DNA of 64,000 nucleotides. It comes from Calditrichales bacterium MX18-03. GTDB lineage: Bacteria > Bacillota > Clostridia > Lutisporales > Lutisporaceae. Numbering within the stretch: the stretch's first letter is position 1; the number at the start of each line of letters is the position of its first letter. The translations under genes were made by a program, and so were the position numbers. The DNA lies in assembly GCA_021083345.1 (NCBI GenBank), contig JAJGRE010000005.1, forward strand, positions 124,001 to 188,000, given 5' to 3'. Below the pieces are notes generated by a model that made no database searches, had not been told where the DNA came from, and saw only the letters and a program-made list of their open reading frames with translations. Of this stretch, positions 17,204 to 25,518 are shown piece after piece.

Positions 17204-18649
17204 ATGAGTACGGCAATAGACGATAAAAAGGAAAAGGCCGGGACACCGCCTAAAGAGAAAAAGCACTGGAATATTCACCCATATACCATCATATTCATGC
17301 TGATGCTTGCTGCCGCTATCCTGACCTGGATAATACCCGCCGGACAGTTTGACCGGGTGATGGATGAAAAGACAAACCGTGAAATAGTCGTTGCAGGAAC
17401 TTATCATATTATAGAATCCAACCCCATAGGCCCCGTTGAGTTTATGATGAATATGCAGAAGGGCATGGTCAATGCATCTGAAATCGTTATCTTTATTCTG
17501 GTCATCGGAGGCGCCTTTGGAATATTCACCGCAACCGGCGCAATTGATGCACTGATGGCAAAGATCGTAACCAAGTTTGCAGGGAAGACCTACAGCCGCT
17601 GGGTTTTTCCGCTTCTTATGGTTTTCTTCTTCTCTTGCGCAGCCTTTTTCGGGATGGGAGAAGAGGCCATGATATTCACACCCTTTCTGGTGGCACTCTC
17701 AATTGCTTTGGGCTATGATGCTGTCATCGCTGTTGCGACCCTGGTGCTGAGTATCGCACTGGGCTATTCAGCCTCCCTGACGAACCCCTTCAATATAGGG
17801 ATTGCCCAGTCTATAGCAGGGCTGCCTATGTACTCGGGGCTCTGGTACAGGCTGATCATATTTGCCGTCATTTACAGCGTTGCAGCCTGGTGGGTTTTGA
17901 GGTACGCAAAAAAGATCAAGAAGGATCCTTCCAAAAGCATCGTTGCCGATCTGGATTACAGCCATGTTGTCATTCAAGACGATCCGGCAAAGATTGTGAT
18001 GACCGGCAGGCACAAAGCTGTTCTGGCAGTGTTCGGAGCTTGTTTCGCCTTTATGATATTTGCCATTATGAAGTGGGCTTGGTGGATCGATCAGCTTACG
18101 GCCTTTTTCCTTGTTGTCGGACTTCTGGTGGGGCTCGTAAACCGTTATGGGTTCGGTAAAATAGCCGATGAGTTTGTGACCGGTGCCAAGAATATGCTCT
18201 TTGCAGCCTTGATGGTCGCTTTTGCCAGAGGCATCAGGGAAGTCCTGTCGTCAGGCCTGATACTGGATACCGTCATATATGGTCTTACAGTGCCCTTGAG
18301 CTATGTGCCCAGACTGCTGGTAGGTCCTCTGATGGTTTTTGTCCAGAGTCTGATCAACCTTACAATACCCAGTTCATCCGCTATGGCCGTCGTAACCATG
18401 CCGATCATGTCGCCTTTGGCAGACGTACTGAGTATCCAAAGGCAGACGGCAGTCATCGCCTATCAGTTTGGTGACGGCATTACCAACCTTCTTATGCCGT
18501 TCTACAATGTTTTGATCATCGCATTGGGGCTGGCAAACGTACCCTTCCAGAGATGGTTCAAATGGGTGCTGCCACTGGTGGGTATCCTTCTCGTTGTGGC
18601 ATTGATCATGACGGGTATAGCTGAATATGTTAAAGTAGGTCCCTTCTGA
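17204..18649 (+). CDS. YfcC/ArcD-type membrane carrier
   Basis: 481 residues from the ATG at 17204, which has AGGGGG 7 bp upstream; the preceding stop ends at 17201. There are about 12 membrane helices. The first loop carries W-I-I-P-A-G-Q-F, and later blocks such as F-F-G-M-G-E-E, S-L-T-N-P-F-N-I-G and P-S-S-S-A-M are typical of the YfcC family, relatives of DcuC and arginine/ornithine carriers. It should move a basic amino acid, dicarboxylate or opine across the membrane. Tight linkage to the opine-dehydrogenase-type gene suggests that it imports that enzyme's substrate. Confidence 0.85.
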   Translation: MSTAIDDKKEKAGTPPKEKKHWNIHPYTIIFMLMLAAAILTWIIPAGQFDRVMDEKTNREIVVAGTYHIIESNPIGPVEFMMNMQKGMVNASEIVIFILVIGGAFGIFTATGAIDALMAKIVTKFAGKTYSRWVFPLLMVFFFSCAAFFGMGEEAMIFTPFLVALSIALGYDAVIAVATLVLSIALGYSASLTNPFNIGIAQSIAGLPMYSGLWYRLIIFAVIYSVAAWWVLRYAKKIKKDPSKSIVADLDYSHVVIQDDPAKIVMTGRHKAVLAVFGACFAFMIFAIMKWAWWIDQLTAFFLVVGLLVGLVNRYGFGKIADEFVTGAKNMLFAALMVAFARGIREVLSSGLILDTVIYGLTVPLSYVPRLLVGPLMVFVQSLINLTIPSSSAMAVVTMPIMSPLADVLSIQRQTAVIAYQFGDGITNLLMPFYNVLIIALGLANVPFQRWFKWVLPLVGILLVVALIMTGIAEYVKVGPF

Positions 18650-18655
18650 TTTTCA

Positions 18656-18711
18656 GCTAATGCACCTTTCGGCCGGCTGCATGATTGTAGTTGGCCGTTT
18701 GGTGTGTTAGC
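18656..18711 (+). other. Long hairpin between carrier and regulator genes
   Basis: GCTAATGCACC (18656-18666) pairs with GGTGTGTTAGC (18701-18711) using two G-U pairs, and an inner CGGCC pairs with GGCCG. No T-run follows, so it may stabilise the upstream mRNA or reduce read-through into the activator gene. Confidence 0.5.
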
Positions 18712-18748
18712 ATGGTATTAATAGCTTCATTTGTAAAGAGGTGGTATT

Positions 18749-20509
18749 TTGGCGCTGCTCAACGATATCGTGGATTATGTTCAAAAGACATCGGAAATCA
18801 TCGCAAGTGTTTTGGATATTGAGGTCATCATATGCGACAATCATTATAGGATACTGGGGGACAGCGAAGACAAGCCCGCTTCGGAGCCAAGCTATATCAG
18901 TGAAACATCTTTACTGAATGAAGTGATTGAAGAGAATAGGATCGTATTCATCAGCAACAGGGATGACCATATAGGCTGCCTGTCCTGCAGCAAAAGGAGC
19001 AGGTGCCAGGTCCGGTCCATGGTTGGAATGCCCATTGTCCTGCATGGCAAGGCAATTGGGGCAATAGGCCTGTTAGCGCAGAATGAGGCGGCACAAAAGG
19101 CAATGCATGAGAAACTGGAGTATTTCAAGCAGTTTGTCCAGCAGATGTCGGAGCTGCTGATCGGCAAAGTCCGGGAGTACGAAGAGAATACGGCCTTATC
19201 GGTCATGAAGGAAAGGCTTATCAGCATTATCGAGTCGATGGACAGCGGTATCATTGCAGTTGACGAAGCAGGTATACCCACCTTCTTTAATTCCATGGTG
19301 TTTGACTTCCTGGATGAAAAAGCTGTACGATTGAAGACACCCCTTCACCGGTTGATCGAAAAGCCGTATGTCCGAAGCCTAATAGAAAACTGTGAGGATT
19401 TTAAGAACAAGGAAGTCCTTTTTACAAAGAACGGCAGGCAAGTCCATGCACTGATCAGCGGAAGGCCTGTTATCTTTATGAATCAAAGCGCCGGGGCAAT
19501 CCTGACAATCAAAAAGATATCGGATATCTACGAAGAAGTAAACCAGCTTTCAAACGCCGATATGCAGGCAGGCCTGGATGATATCATAGGGCAAAGCGAA
19601 CAGGTCATCAGCCTGAAGAAAAAGATCATCATTATTGCAAAGAGCAAATCCACCGTTTTGATTACAGGCGAGAGCGGAACGGGAAAAGAACTGATTGCCA
19701 GGGCGCTGCATAACTGCAGTGCGATGCCTGGTAAACCGTTTATTGCGTTGAATTGTGCTGCCATCCCCGACAGCTTGCTGGAAAGCGAACTTTTCGGCTA
19801 TGAGGAAGGTGCCTTTTCCGGTGCCAAAAGAGGCGGAAAACTGGGCAAGCTTCAGCTGGCACATGGGGGAACCCTCTTTCTGGATGAAATTGCGGAGCTG
19901 TCGCTGCATTTGCAGGCTAAGCTTTTGCGGGTCCTGCAGGAGCGCTGCATCGAGAAGCTGGGCGGTATAGGAACCATTCCCATCGATTTACGGGTGGTGG
20001 CTGCCACCAATCAGAACCTTGAAGAGATGGTAACGACAGGTGAGTTCAGGGAAGACCTCTACTACCGTTTGAATGTCATCCCGCTGCACATTCCTCCCTT
20101 GAGGGAGAGAAGGGGCGATATACCGCTTCTGCTGGATTATTTCCTTGGAAAGTACAATACTAAGCTGAACAAGAGGATATCCGGATTTAGTGAGGACGCA
20201 AGGGAAGTGCTGCTGCAGTACTCATGGAAAGGCAATGTCCGGGAACTTCAAAATGCAGTTGAATATGCTGTGAACATGGCAGATGGAAATTACATCCGGT
20301 TAAAGGATATCCATATCCGGAATACGGCACCTGCCCTAACCAGCAGCCCGGCAACGGTGCAGTGTATGGATGACTATTTGATCGTTAGCATCCGGGAAGC
20401 GCTTAAGCAATTCGGTGCTGATACCCAAGGCAAAGATATGGCAGCGCAGGCTCTTGGAATCAGCAGATCGACACTATATAGGAAAATGAAGAAGTACGGA
20501 CTGGAATAA
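18749..20509 (+). CDS. Sigma-54-dependent transcriptional activator (sensor-AAA-Fis HTH)
   Basis: 586 residues from a TTG behind GAGGTGG. The N-terminal sensor domain (about 1-150) is GAF-like and holds a cysteine group C-L-S-C-S-K-R-S-R-C near residue 72; a PAS-like domain follows (about 160-260). The AAA+ domain (about 275-510) has Walker A G-E-S-G-T-G-K-E, Walker B F-L-D-E-I-A and the sigma-54 loop written G-A-F-S-G-A rather than G-A-F-T-G-A. The C-terminus is a Fis-type helix-turn-helix (G-I-S-R-S-T-L-Y-R-K). It very likely activates the sigma-54 promoter at 16000. A terminator overlaps its stop codon. Confidence 0.9.
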   Translation: MALLNDIVDYVQKTSEIIASVLDIEVIICDNHYRILGDSEDKPASEPSYISETSLLNEVIEENRIVFISNRDDHIGCLSCSKRSRCQVRSMVGMPIVLHGKAIGAIGLLAQNEAAQKAMHEKLEYFKQFVQQMSELLIGKVREYEENTALSVMKERLISIIESMDSGIIAVDEAGIPTFFNSMVFDFLDEKAVRLKTPLHRLIEKPYVRSLIENCEDFKNKEVLFTKNGRQVHALISGRPVIFMNQSAGAILTIKKISDIYEEVNQLSNADMQAGLDDIIGQSEQVISLKKKIIIIAKSKSTVLITGESGTGKELIARALHNCSAMPGKPFIALNCAAIPDSLLESELFGYEEGAFSGAKRGGKLGKLQLAHGGTLFLDEIAELSLHLQAKLLRVLQERCIEKLGGIGTIPIDLRVVAATNQNLEEMVTTGEFREDLYYRLNVIPLHIPPLRERRGDIPLLLDYFLGKYNTKLNKRISGFSEDAREVLLQYSWKGNVRELQNAVEYAVNMADGNYIRLKDIHIRNTAPALTSSPATVQCMDDYLIVSIREALKQFGADTQGKDMAAQALGISRSTLYRKMKKYGLE

Positions 20510-20543
20510 AGCAATCGGGACTGCCCGATTGCTTTATTCTTTA
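20508..20543. terminator. Terminator between convergent genes
   Basis: AAAGCAATCGGG (20508-20519) and CCCGATTGCTTT (20524-20535) are exact arms around ACTG, followed by ATTCTTTATTTTT on the plus strand. It separates the activator gene from the minus-strand LuxR-type gene. Confidence 0.85.
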
Positions 20544-21188
20544 TTTTTGCTTGGCACTACTGAGATAAACTTCTCTGAAGCTGTTACGGTCAGTTGCACC
20601 AACCTTTTGATATATGTTCTGGATATGTTTCTTTACGGTGGCTTCGCTTATATAAAGCTGACTTCCGATTTCCTTGTTGGAGATATTCTCCAGAAGCTTT
20701 AAGGCTACGTGACATTCCCTTCCGGTGAGGCCGAAGTCTCTAAAAACCTGCTCTGATGCTGCTGCGGAGATCAAAGCCTGCACTTCACCCCGGGCGGGGG
20801 CTTCCCGGAGAGCACTGCCGGCGTTTCCGTCCTCTCGGAGGATCAGATTCAGAAGCAGGTACAGCATGCTACCGTACAGCATCGGCAACAAGGCGCCAGC
20901 CAGCTGGTGGCCCGTCATATCGGCCAGGCTGCGGGAGGGTACGGTGGACAGCAACGATACCAGTGTTGTCAGGAAGCTGGCGAAAAGCAGGTTCCAAGCG
21001 GTGCTGGCAAGGATATCGTCTCGGGAGTATGTCTTTTTGTACTGTGAGGCCGTCAGCAGCACCATCCCCAGCAGCACCGAGAAAAAGGGCCTGGGCTGAA
21101 AAAGCAGCGGCCAGTCAAAATTGAAGAGCACGCCCACAAGGATCATGTAGCAGAGAAAGCCTACCGCTTTAACGACTGTCTTCTTCAT
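20541..21188 (-). CDS. Membrane-anchored LuxR-type transcriptional regulator
   Basis: 215 residues. The first about 125 residues hold four hydrophobic helices, and the last about 65 form a LuxR/GerE helix-turn-helix with L-T-G-R-E-C, N-I-S-N-K-E-I-G and V-K-K-H-I-Q-N-I-Y-Q-K-V. A DNA-binding domain tethered to a small membrane domain without a sensor loop is unusual for this family. It overlaps the upstream membrane-protein gene by 20 bp, so the two are co-translated and may form a membrane sensor pair. Target genes are unknown. Confidence 0.75.
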   Translation of the reverse strand: MKKTVVKAVGFLCYMILVGVLFNFDWPLLFQPRPFFSVLLGMVLLTASQYKKTYSRDDILASTAWNLLFASFLTTLVSLLSTVPSRSLADMTGHQLAGALLPMLYGSMLYLLLNLILREDGNAGSALREAPARGEVQALISAAASEQVFRDFGLTGRECHVALKLLENISNKEIGSQLYISEATVKKHIQNIYQKVGATDRNSFREVYLSSAKQK

Positions 21189-21639
21189 AAAGATATTCCT
21201 TGTCCATGGTCAGTAATACGGCTCTTACCTTGGCCTGCACAGGCAGCAGAATAAAAACAAGAATAACGGCATAGAAGGGGGTCAGCGTTGCCACTGCCAG
21301 GCCGGGGGCCAGGTAGGCCATGTCCCGGATGCCGGACAGGATGGCGATGAGTCCGATGAGGAAGCCCGCCAGGCCTGAAAAAAGCAGAAGCTTTATCGTA
21401 AGCCCCAGAGAAATTTCGGTTTTTCGGATCTCGTAGCAGGAATAAGTATTGGTCCGCTGACCCATGATCCTGAAGCTGCGGAAAAAATCCGGAAACAGTC
21501 CGGAGGCCATGAGCATCGGCAGGCTGAAAGCCAAGATGATCAAGATGCTGGGAAAGTCAATAAATGTGGCCAGGGGACCGGAAAGAAGGGTGGAGCCTGC
21601 AAGGAAGGCGACAAATAAGATAATACCTACGTAATACAT
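21169..21639 (-). CDS. Small integral membrane protein (weakly MotA-like)
   Basis: 156 residues with four membrane helices. The first helix pair and the block F-I-D-F-P-S-I-L-I-I resemble the start of MotA-type proton channels, but the large cytoplasmic region and the rest of that family are missing, so this is only a weak resemblance. ATAGGAGG lies before the ATG. It is the first gene of a two-gene unit with the membrane LuxR-type regulator and overlaps it, which suggests a partner or sensor role. Confidence 0.6.
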   Translation of the reverse strand: MYYVGIILFVAFLAGSTLLSGPLATFIDFPSILIILAFSLPMLMASGLFPDFFRSFRIMGQRTNTYSCYEIRKTEISLGLTIKLLLFSGLAGFLIGLIAILSGIRDMAYLAPGLAVATLTPFYAVILVFILLPVQAKVRAVLLTMDKEYLYEEDSR

Positions 21640-21831
21640 TGAAAATCCTCCTATCTTTGGCAGAAGTCTGTCTGCCTTTATATGCCCATTCTAATACAGC
21701 GGCGCATAACCTGCCATACTCCTGGGGGCGTAATAAGGGGGTATCCTAAGTATATAATATTTTTCGCCGCATTTCCACAGCCGCCCGCCGTGTAATAACC
21801 GGTTCCGGTCAAAGTGGAGCTGCTTTTATCC

Positions 21832-21875
21832 TTAAGAAAATATTAAGATTTGCATCAGGCCTTTATTAAGATTTG
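21832..21875 (+). promoter_or_regulatory. Phased TTAAGA direct repeats, likely OmpR-type binding sites
   Basis: TTAAGAAAAT (21832) and two exact copies of ATTAAGATTTG (21842-21852 and 21865-21875) are spaced 11 and 23 bp apart, close to one and two helical turns. OmpR-family regulators bind such direct repeats. They lie about 35-80 bp upstream of the likely promoter of the response-regulator gene, so autoregulation is probable. Confidence 0.55.
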
Positions 21876-21911
21876 ACTGGTATCATAAGTTTAGAACAAA
21901 TAGTAAAGAGG

Positions 21912-21920
21912 TGGTATAAT
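21912..21920 (+). promoter_or_regulatory. Extended -10 promoter of the two-component operon
   Basis: TGGTATAAT has a perfect -10 and the extended TG. No good -35 is present, as expected for an activator-dependent promoter. The start codon lies 33 bp downstream. Confidence 0.5.
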
Positions 21921-21952
21921 ATGTACAAATTCATCTTTAGGAGTGATTTTCC

Positions 21953-22639
21953 TTGAACATTTTAGTTTGTGATGATGATAAGTCAATTGCAGCTGCGATA
22001 GAAATCTATCTTGAGAATGAAGGCTATAAAGTCTTTAAGGCTTATGACGGCGTGGAGGCCATTGACATCATCAGAGACCGGGATATACATCTCATTATCA
22101 TGGATATCATGATGCCGAAGCTGGACGGTTTACGAGCCACCATGAAGATCAGGGAGGAAAATAATATCCCGGTGATTATGCTTTCAGCAAAATCTGAGGA
22201 TGCGGATAAGATCATCGGCTTGAATCTGGGTGCTGATGATTACATAACCAAGCCGTTTAATCCTCTGGAGCTTATTGCAAGGGTCAAATCCCAGCTGAGA
22301 AGATATACGGCCCTGGGAAGCCTTGAAGCAAAGAGCAATGTTTATAGGAGCGGGGGCCTCGTTATCGATGATGAGAGCAAAACCATAACCGTAGACGGTG
22401 AGGAAATATACCTTACGCCGGTGCAATATAAGATATTGAAGCTGCTTACCGCAAACGCCGGAAGAGTATTCTCCATTGAGGAGATTTACGAGAAGGTCTG
22501 GAATGAGCCGGCTTTCAGCCCTGAAAACACGGTAACAGTCCATATAAGAAAAATCAGAGAGAAAATAGAGATTAACCCGAAGGAACCAAAATACTTGAAG
22601 GTGGTGTGGGGAATTGGATATAAAGTGGAAAAACTATAG
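21953..22639 (+). CDS. OmpR/VanR-type response regulator
   Basis: 228 residues from a TTG with TAGGAGTG 7 bp upstream. The receiver domain (1-about 118) has the acidic pocket D-D-D, the phospho-acceptor aspartate in I-I-M-D-I-M-M-P near residue 52, and the K in T-K-P-F-N-P. The C-terminal winged helix (about 130-228) is of the OmpR type, with L-T-P-V-Q-Y-K-I and G-I-G-Y-K. It overlaps the sensor kinase gene by 26 bp, so the two act as a pair. Phased direct repeats upstream may be its own sites. Confidence 0.92.
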   Translation: MNILVCDDDKSIAAAIEIYLENEGYKVFKAYDGVEAIDIIRDRDIHLIIMDIMMPKLDGLRATMKIREENNIPVIMLSAKSEDADKIIGLNLGADDYITKPFNPLELIARVKSQLRRYTALGSLEAKSNVYRSGGLVIDDESKTITVDGEEIYLTPVQYKILKLLTANAGRVFSIEEIYEKVWNEPAFSPENTVTVHIRKIREKIEINPKEPKYLKVVWGIGYKVEKL

Positions 22640-24701
22640 TCATCTGATGACAACGAAAGTAATCGCCTTTGTTGTGGCGGTTGCATGCTTTACAGGGGCT
22701 ATTGCAGCTTTTGTAAATGTAGCGGTGCTGAATGATGGCGATTTCGATATCGTGTATGAAGACAACTACTATCAAAGCCGGTCCTATGTAAGGGAAGCTG
22801 AAGATCTCCTGCGTGTACTGACACGGCTATTGGTTGAATACAAGAATGAAGCGTACATTATGCAGGGCAAGACAGTTACTGAAGATGAAATAAAAAACGA
22901 AGAAGATGTTTTGTTTTCTGAGTTCAGAGGCAATTCCAGAAGTTATGACCCTGACCTGGGAGAAGAAAAGAATTATGAGAGGTTCAGGGCAGAATATGCC
23001 GAAAAGATCACGCAGGCAAGGGAAAGACTGATCAAGGATGATCTGAAGGAATACAATCTGCTGCTGCAAAAATTAAGGGGATACAAAGGCATATTATATT
23101 TTGCCAGCGACGGTTCAAACGTATTTACGAACTACTCATATTTAGGCAGAGAACTGCTTAACAGATATCCCTCATACATCATGGCAGAGAAATATGAAAC
23201 GGAGATTTACCCTAAGGAAGTCACAAAAAATGGGCATCTGCACCGGATAACGGAAAAGCTGGATGCACTGGAGCCGGAGAGCCATGTCCTATATATGGCC
23301 TTTACTAAAGAATTACTAAACGCAAAAATGAAAGCCTGGCAGGCAGATAAAGCGATAGCTGTCTACAATTTGTACTGGCTGGCCGTGTCTTTGCTGGGAC
23401 TTATTATGACCTTTGCCTATCTGGTATTTGTGATAGGCAGAAAAACCTTTGGTGATCGTGAGCTGCACTTGAATCCGGCAGACCGTTTGTATAATGATAT
23501 CAATATCGTGCTATGCATAGGGCTGATGGTATTATGGGTAGGTGTGCTGGAAGACATGGATTTTGACAATATCCATAAGCTGATAATCCCTGTGACCATT
23601 CCTATTGCCTCTGCCGGTTTGATGCTGATTCTCTCTATGGTGAAGCATATTAAGAACAAAACCTTTCTGAGGCATACCTTTGTCTATAGCATCATACACG
23701 GCGTTATAAGATTTGCAAGAGGTGTATACGACAGTGGAAGCGTTGGTATAAAGACGGTACTGCTGGTGGTAGGCTACCCGTTTATCGTTGCATTGACTTT
23801 CTTCATGTTCCCAATAACGATAGGCGCAGCAGCCTGGTTGGCCCATAAGCGGATCAAATCCTTTAATGCAATAAAGGAGGGTGTCGAGCGGATAAAGTCA
23901 GGAGACATCCATCATATCATCGCAGTTGATGGAAAAGGAGAGTTCGGAGGGCTTGCTGCCAACATAAACAGCATAACAGACGGATTGAAAAAGGCGGTTG
24001 ACAGCGAATTGAAAAGCGAGCGGCTGAAAACGGAGCTGATCACCAATGTATCACACGACATAAGAACACCGCTGACTTCCATTATCACCTATGTGGACCT
24101 GCTGAAAAAGGAAAAGGACCCGGAAAAAGCAGCAGAGTATATTGAGGTGCTGGATCAGAAATCACAACGGCTGAAAACACTGACGGACGACCTGTTTGAA
24201 GCGGCAAAAGCTTCAAGCGGCAATATTCCCGTCAATTTTGAGCGGATAGACATTGTATCTTTATTAACCCAGGGATTAGGGGAGCTTCATGATAAAATTG
24301 AAGCAGTCGATTTGGAATTTAGAATAACTCACCCGAAGCAGCCTGTCTATATTGCAGCGGATGGAAAGCTGTTATGGCGGGCGGTTGAGAACCTGCTGTC
24401 CAATATATTCAAATACGCGCTTAGAGGGTCACGGGTATATATTGATATAGAAGACTCGAGCCATGAAATACTGCTTGTCATCAAAAACATTTCAGCCTAT
24501 GAGCTGAACATTTCGGCAGATGAACTGATGGAACGCTTCAAAAGAGGCGATGAAGCCAGGAACAGTCAGGGCAGTGGATTGGGGCTGTCTATTGCAAAAA
24601 GCCTGATCGATATTCAGAGAGGCAGATTCTCTATACAAATCGATGGAGACTTGTTCAAAGCCATGATTTATATGCCCAAGCATAAAGAGATCAATATGTG
24701 A
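22614..24701 (+). CDS. Membrane sensor histidine kinase
   Basis: 695 residues from a TTG inside the end of the regulator gene; an ATG at 22647 is an alternative, and neither has a strong ribosome site. One membrane helix (about 15-38) is followed by a long extracytoplasmic domain rich in charged helices (to about 235), then four or five further membrane helices (to about 410). A HAMP-like linker, the phospho-acceptor block N-V-S-H-D-I-R-T-P, and a catalytic domain with N-L-L-S-N-I-F-K and G-S-G-L-G-L-S follow. The family resembles VanS-like kinases with enlarged membrane domains. The signal is unknown; an envelope or antibiotic signal is a guess from the VanRS resemblance. Confidence 0.9.
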   Translation: MDIKWKNYSHLMTTKVIAFVVAVACFTGAIAAFVNVAVLNDGDFDIVYEDNYYQSRSYVREAEDLLRVLTRLLVEYKNEAYIMQGKTVTEDEIKNEEDVLFSEFRGNSRSYDPDLGEEKNYERFRAEYAEKITQARERLIKDDLKEYNLLLQKLRGYKGILYFASDGSNVFTNYSYLGRELLNRYPSYIMAEKYETEIYPKEVTKNGHLHRITEKLDALEPESHVLYMAFTKELLNAKMKAWQADKAIAVYNLYWLAVSLLGLIMTFAYLVFVIGRKTFGDRELHLNPADRLYNDINIVLCIGLMVLWVGVLEDMDFDNIHKLIIPVTIPIASAGLMLILSMVKHIKNKTFLRHTFVYSIIHGVIRFARGVYDSGSVGIKTVLLVVGYPFIVALTFFMFPITIGAAAWLAHKRIKSFNAIKEGVERIKSGDIHHIIAVDGKGEFGGLAANINSITDGLKKAVDSELKSERLKTELITNVSHDIRTPLTSIITYVDLLKKEKDPEKAAEYIEVLDQKSQRLKTLTDDLFEAAKASSGNIPVNFERIDIVSLLTQGLGELHDKIEAVDLEFRITHPKQPVYIAADGKLLWRAVENLLSNIFKYALRGSRVYIDIEDSSHEILLVIKNISAYELNISADELMERFKRGDEARNSQGSGLGLSIAKSLIDIQRGRFSIQIDGDLFKAMIYMPKHKEINM

Positions 24702-24719
24702 TCTGGCCAAAGGCCACAA

Positions 24720-24752
24720 AGAGGGATCAAGGGGAGGTCCCTCTCTAATTTT
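24720..24752 (+). terminator. Terminator after the histidine kinase gene
   Basis: AGAGGGA (24720-24726) pairs with TCCCTCT (24738-24744), followed by CTAATTTT. Confidence 0.7.
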
Positions 24753-24874
24753 CTTCATAGTCGTGAAAAATTGATTAAAGTTTGGTTTATTTCGCCATTT
24801 GGTATTTACAAAAGGTGAACTCTGTAGTAGAATTACATTGAATGAAGTTTCAACCAATTAAAGAAGGGTGTTAT

Positions 24875-25480
24875 TTGGCTAGAAATAAAGATATGAATCA
24901 GAAGATCAAGGATGAACGCAGAGAACAAATACTGTCAAAAGCGCTGATGTTCTATGCAAAGAAAGGCCTATCAGCAACAAAGATAACAGATATTGCTTCC
25001 GCATTGAGTATTTCTCAAGGGCTTATATACCATTACTACAGGTCTAAAGAGGAAATATTTACTGAATTGATCGGGACTGCCTTTGAGCGCATGAATGAAG
25101 CATGCCGCTGGCTGGAAAGCCAACCCATGACGGCGAAGGAGAAGATCGCATTTGCTATCCAGGAGCTGCTTAAGCTTCTGGAGAAAGACGAAGATGCTGC
25201 ACGATACCATTTGCTGATCGCACAGGCAGCTGCATCGGAGGCCATTCCAGGGGAGGCAAAAGCTATCATAGAAAAAGAGAACACATTTTCCTATGAAGTG
25301 ATAGCAAGAATTATCACAGACGGTCAAAAAGATGGTTCGTTTAAGAATTACGATGCCAAGGAATTGGCTTTGGTGTTTTGGACATCCATTAACGGGCTGG
25401 CCATATACAAGGCGGTCCATGGAGAAAAGTTCAAGGCGCCTGACGCCGCAATTCTAACCAGTATGTTTTTTCAGGAGTAA
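24875..25480 (+). CDS. TetR/AcrR-family regulator
   Basis: About 201 residues if translation starts at the TTG at 24875, which has AAGAAGGGTG just upstream; an ATG at 24842 lacks a ribosome site. The N-terminal helix-turn-helix is standard TetR: R-E-Q-I-L-S-K-A, I-T-D-I-A-S-A-L and G-L-I-Y-H-Y-Y-R-S-K. The C-terminal domain is helical with a Y-H-L-L-I-A-Q-A segment. The esterase gene follows after 38 bp, so it probably regulates its own operon and senses a compound related to the esterase substrate. I did not find a clean palindrome in the 140-bp upstream gap. Confidence 0.85.
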   Translation: MARNKDMNQKIKDERREQILSKALMFYAKKGLSATKITDIASALSISQGLIYHYYRSKEEIFTELIGTAFERMNEACRWLESQPMTAKEKIAFAIQELLKLLEKDEDAARYHLLIAQAAASEAIPGEAKAIIEKENTFSYEVIARIITDGQKDGSFKNYDAKELALVFWTSINGLAIYKAVHGEKFKAPDAAILTSMFFQE

Positions 25481-25518
25481 CACAAACAGCGTATGATTGA
25501 TTAAAGGAGATGTAAAAA

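Larger units (their letters stand above)
21640..21952. other. Divergent intergenic region with direct repeats
   Basis: This 313-bp gap lies between the minus-strand membrane pair and the two-component genes. Its right half holds the direct repeats and promoter described next. The left half is moderately GC-rich and I see no gene or RNA in it. Confidence 0.5.
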
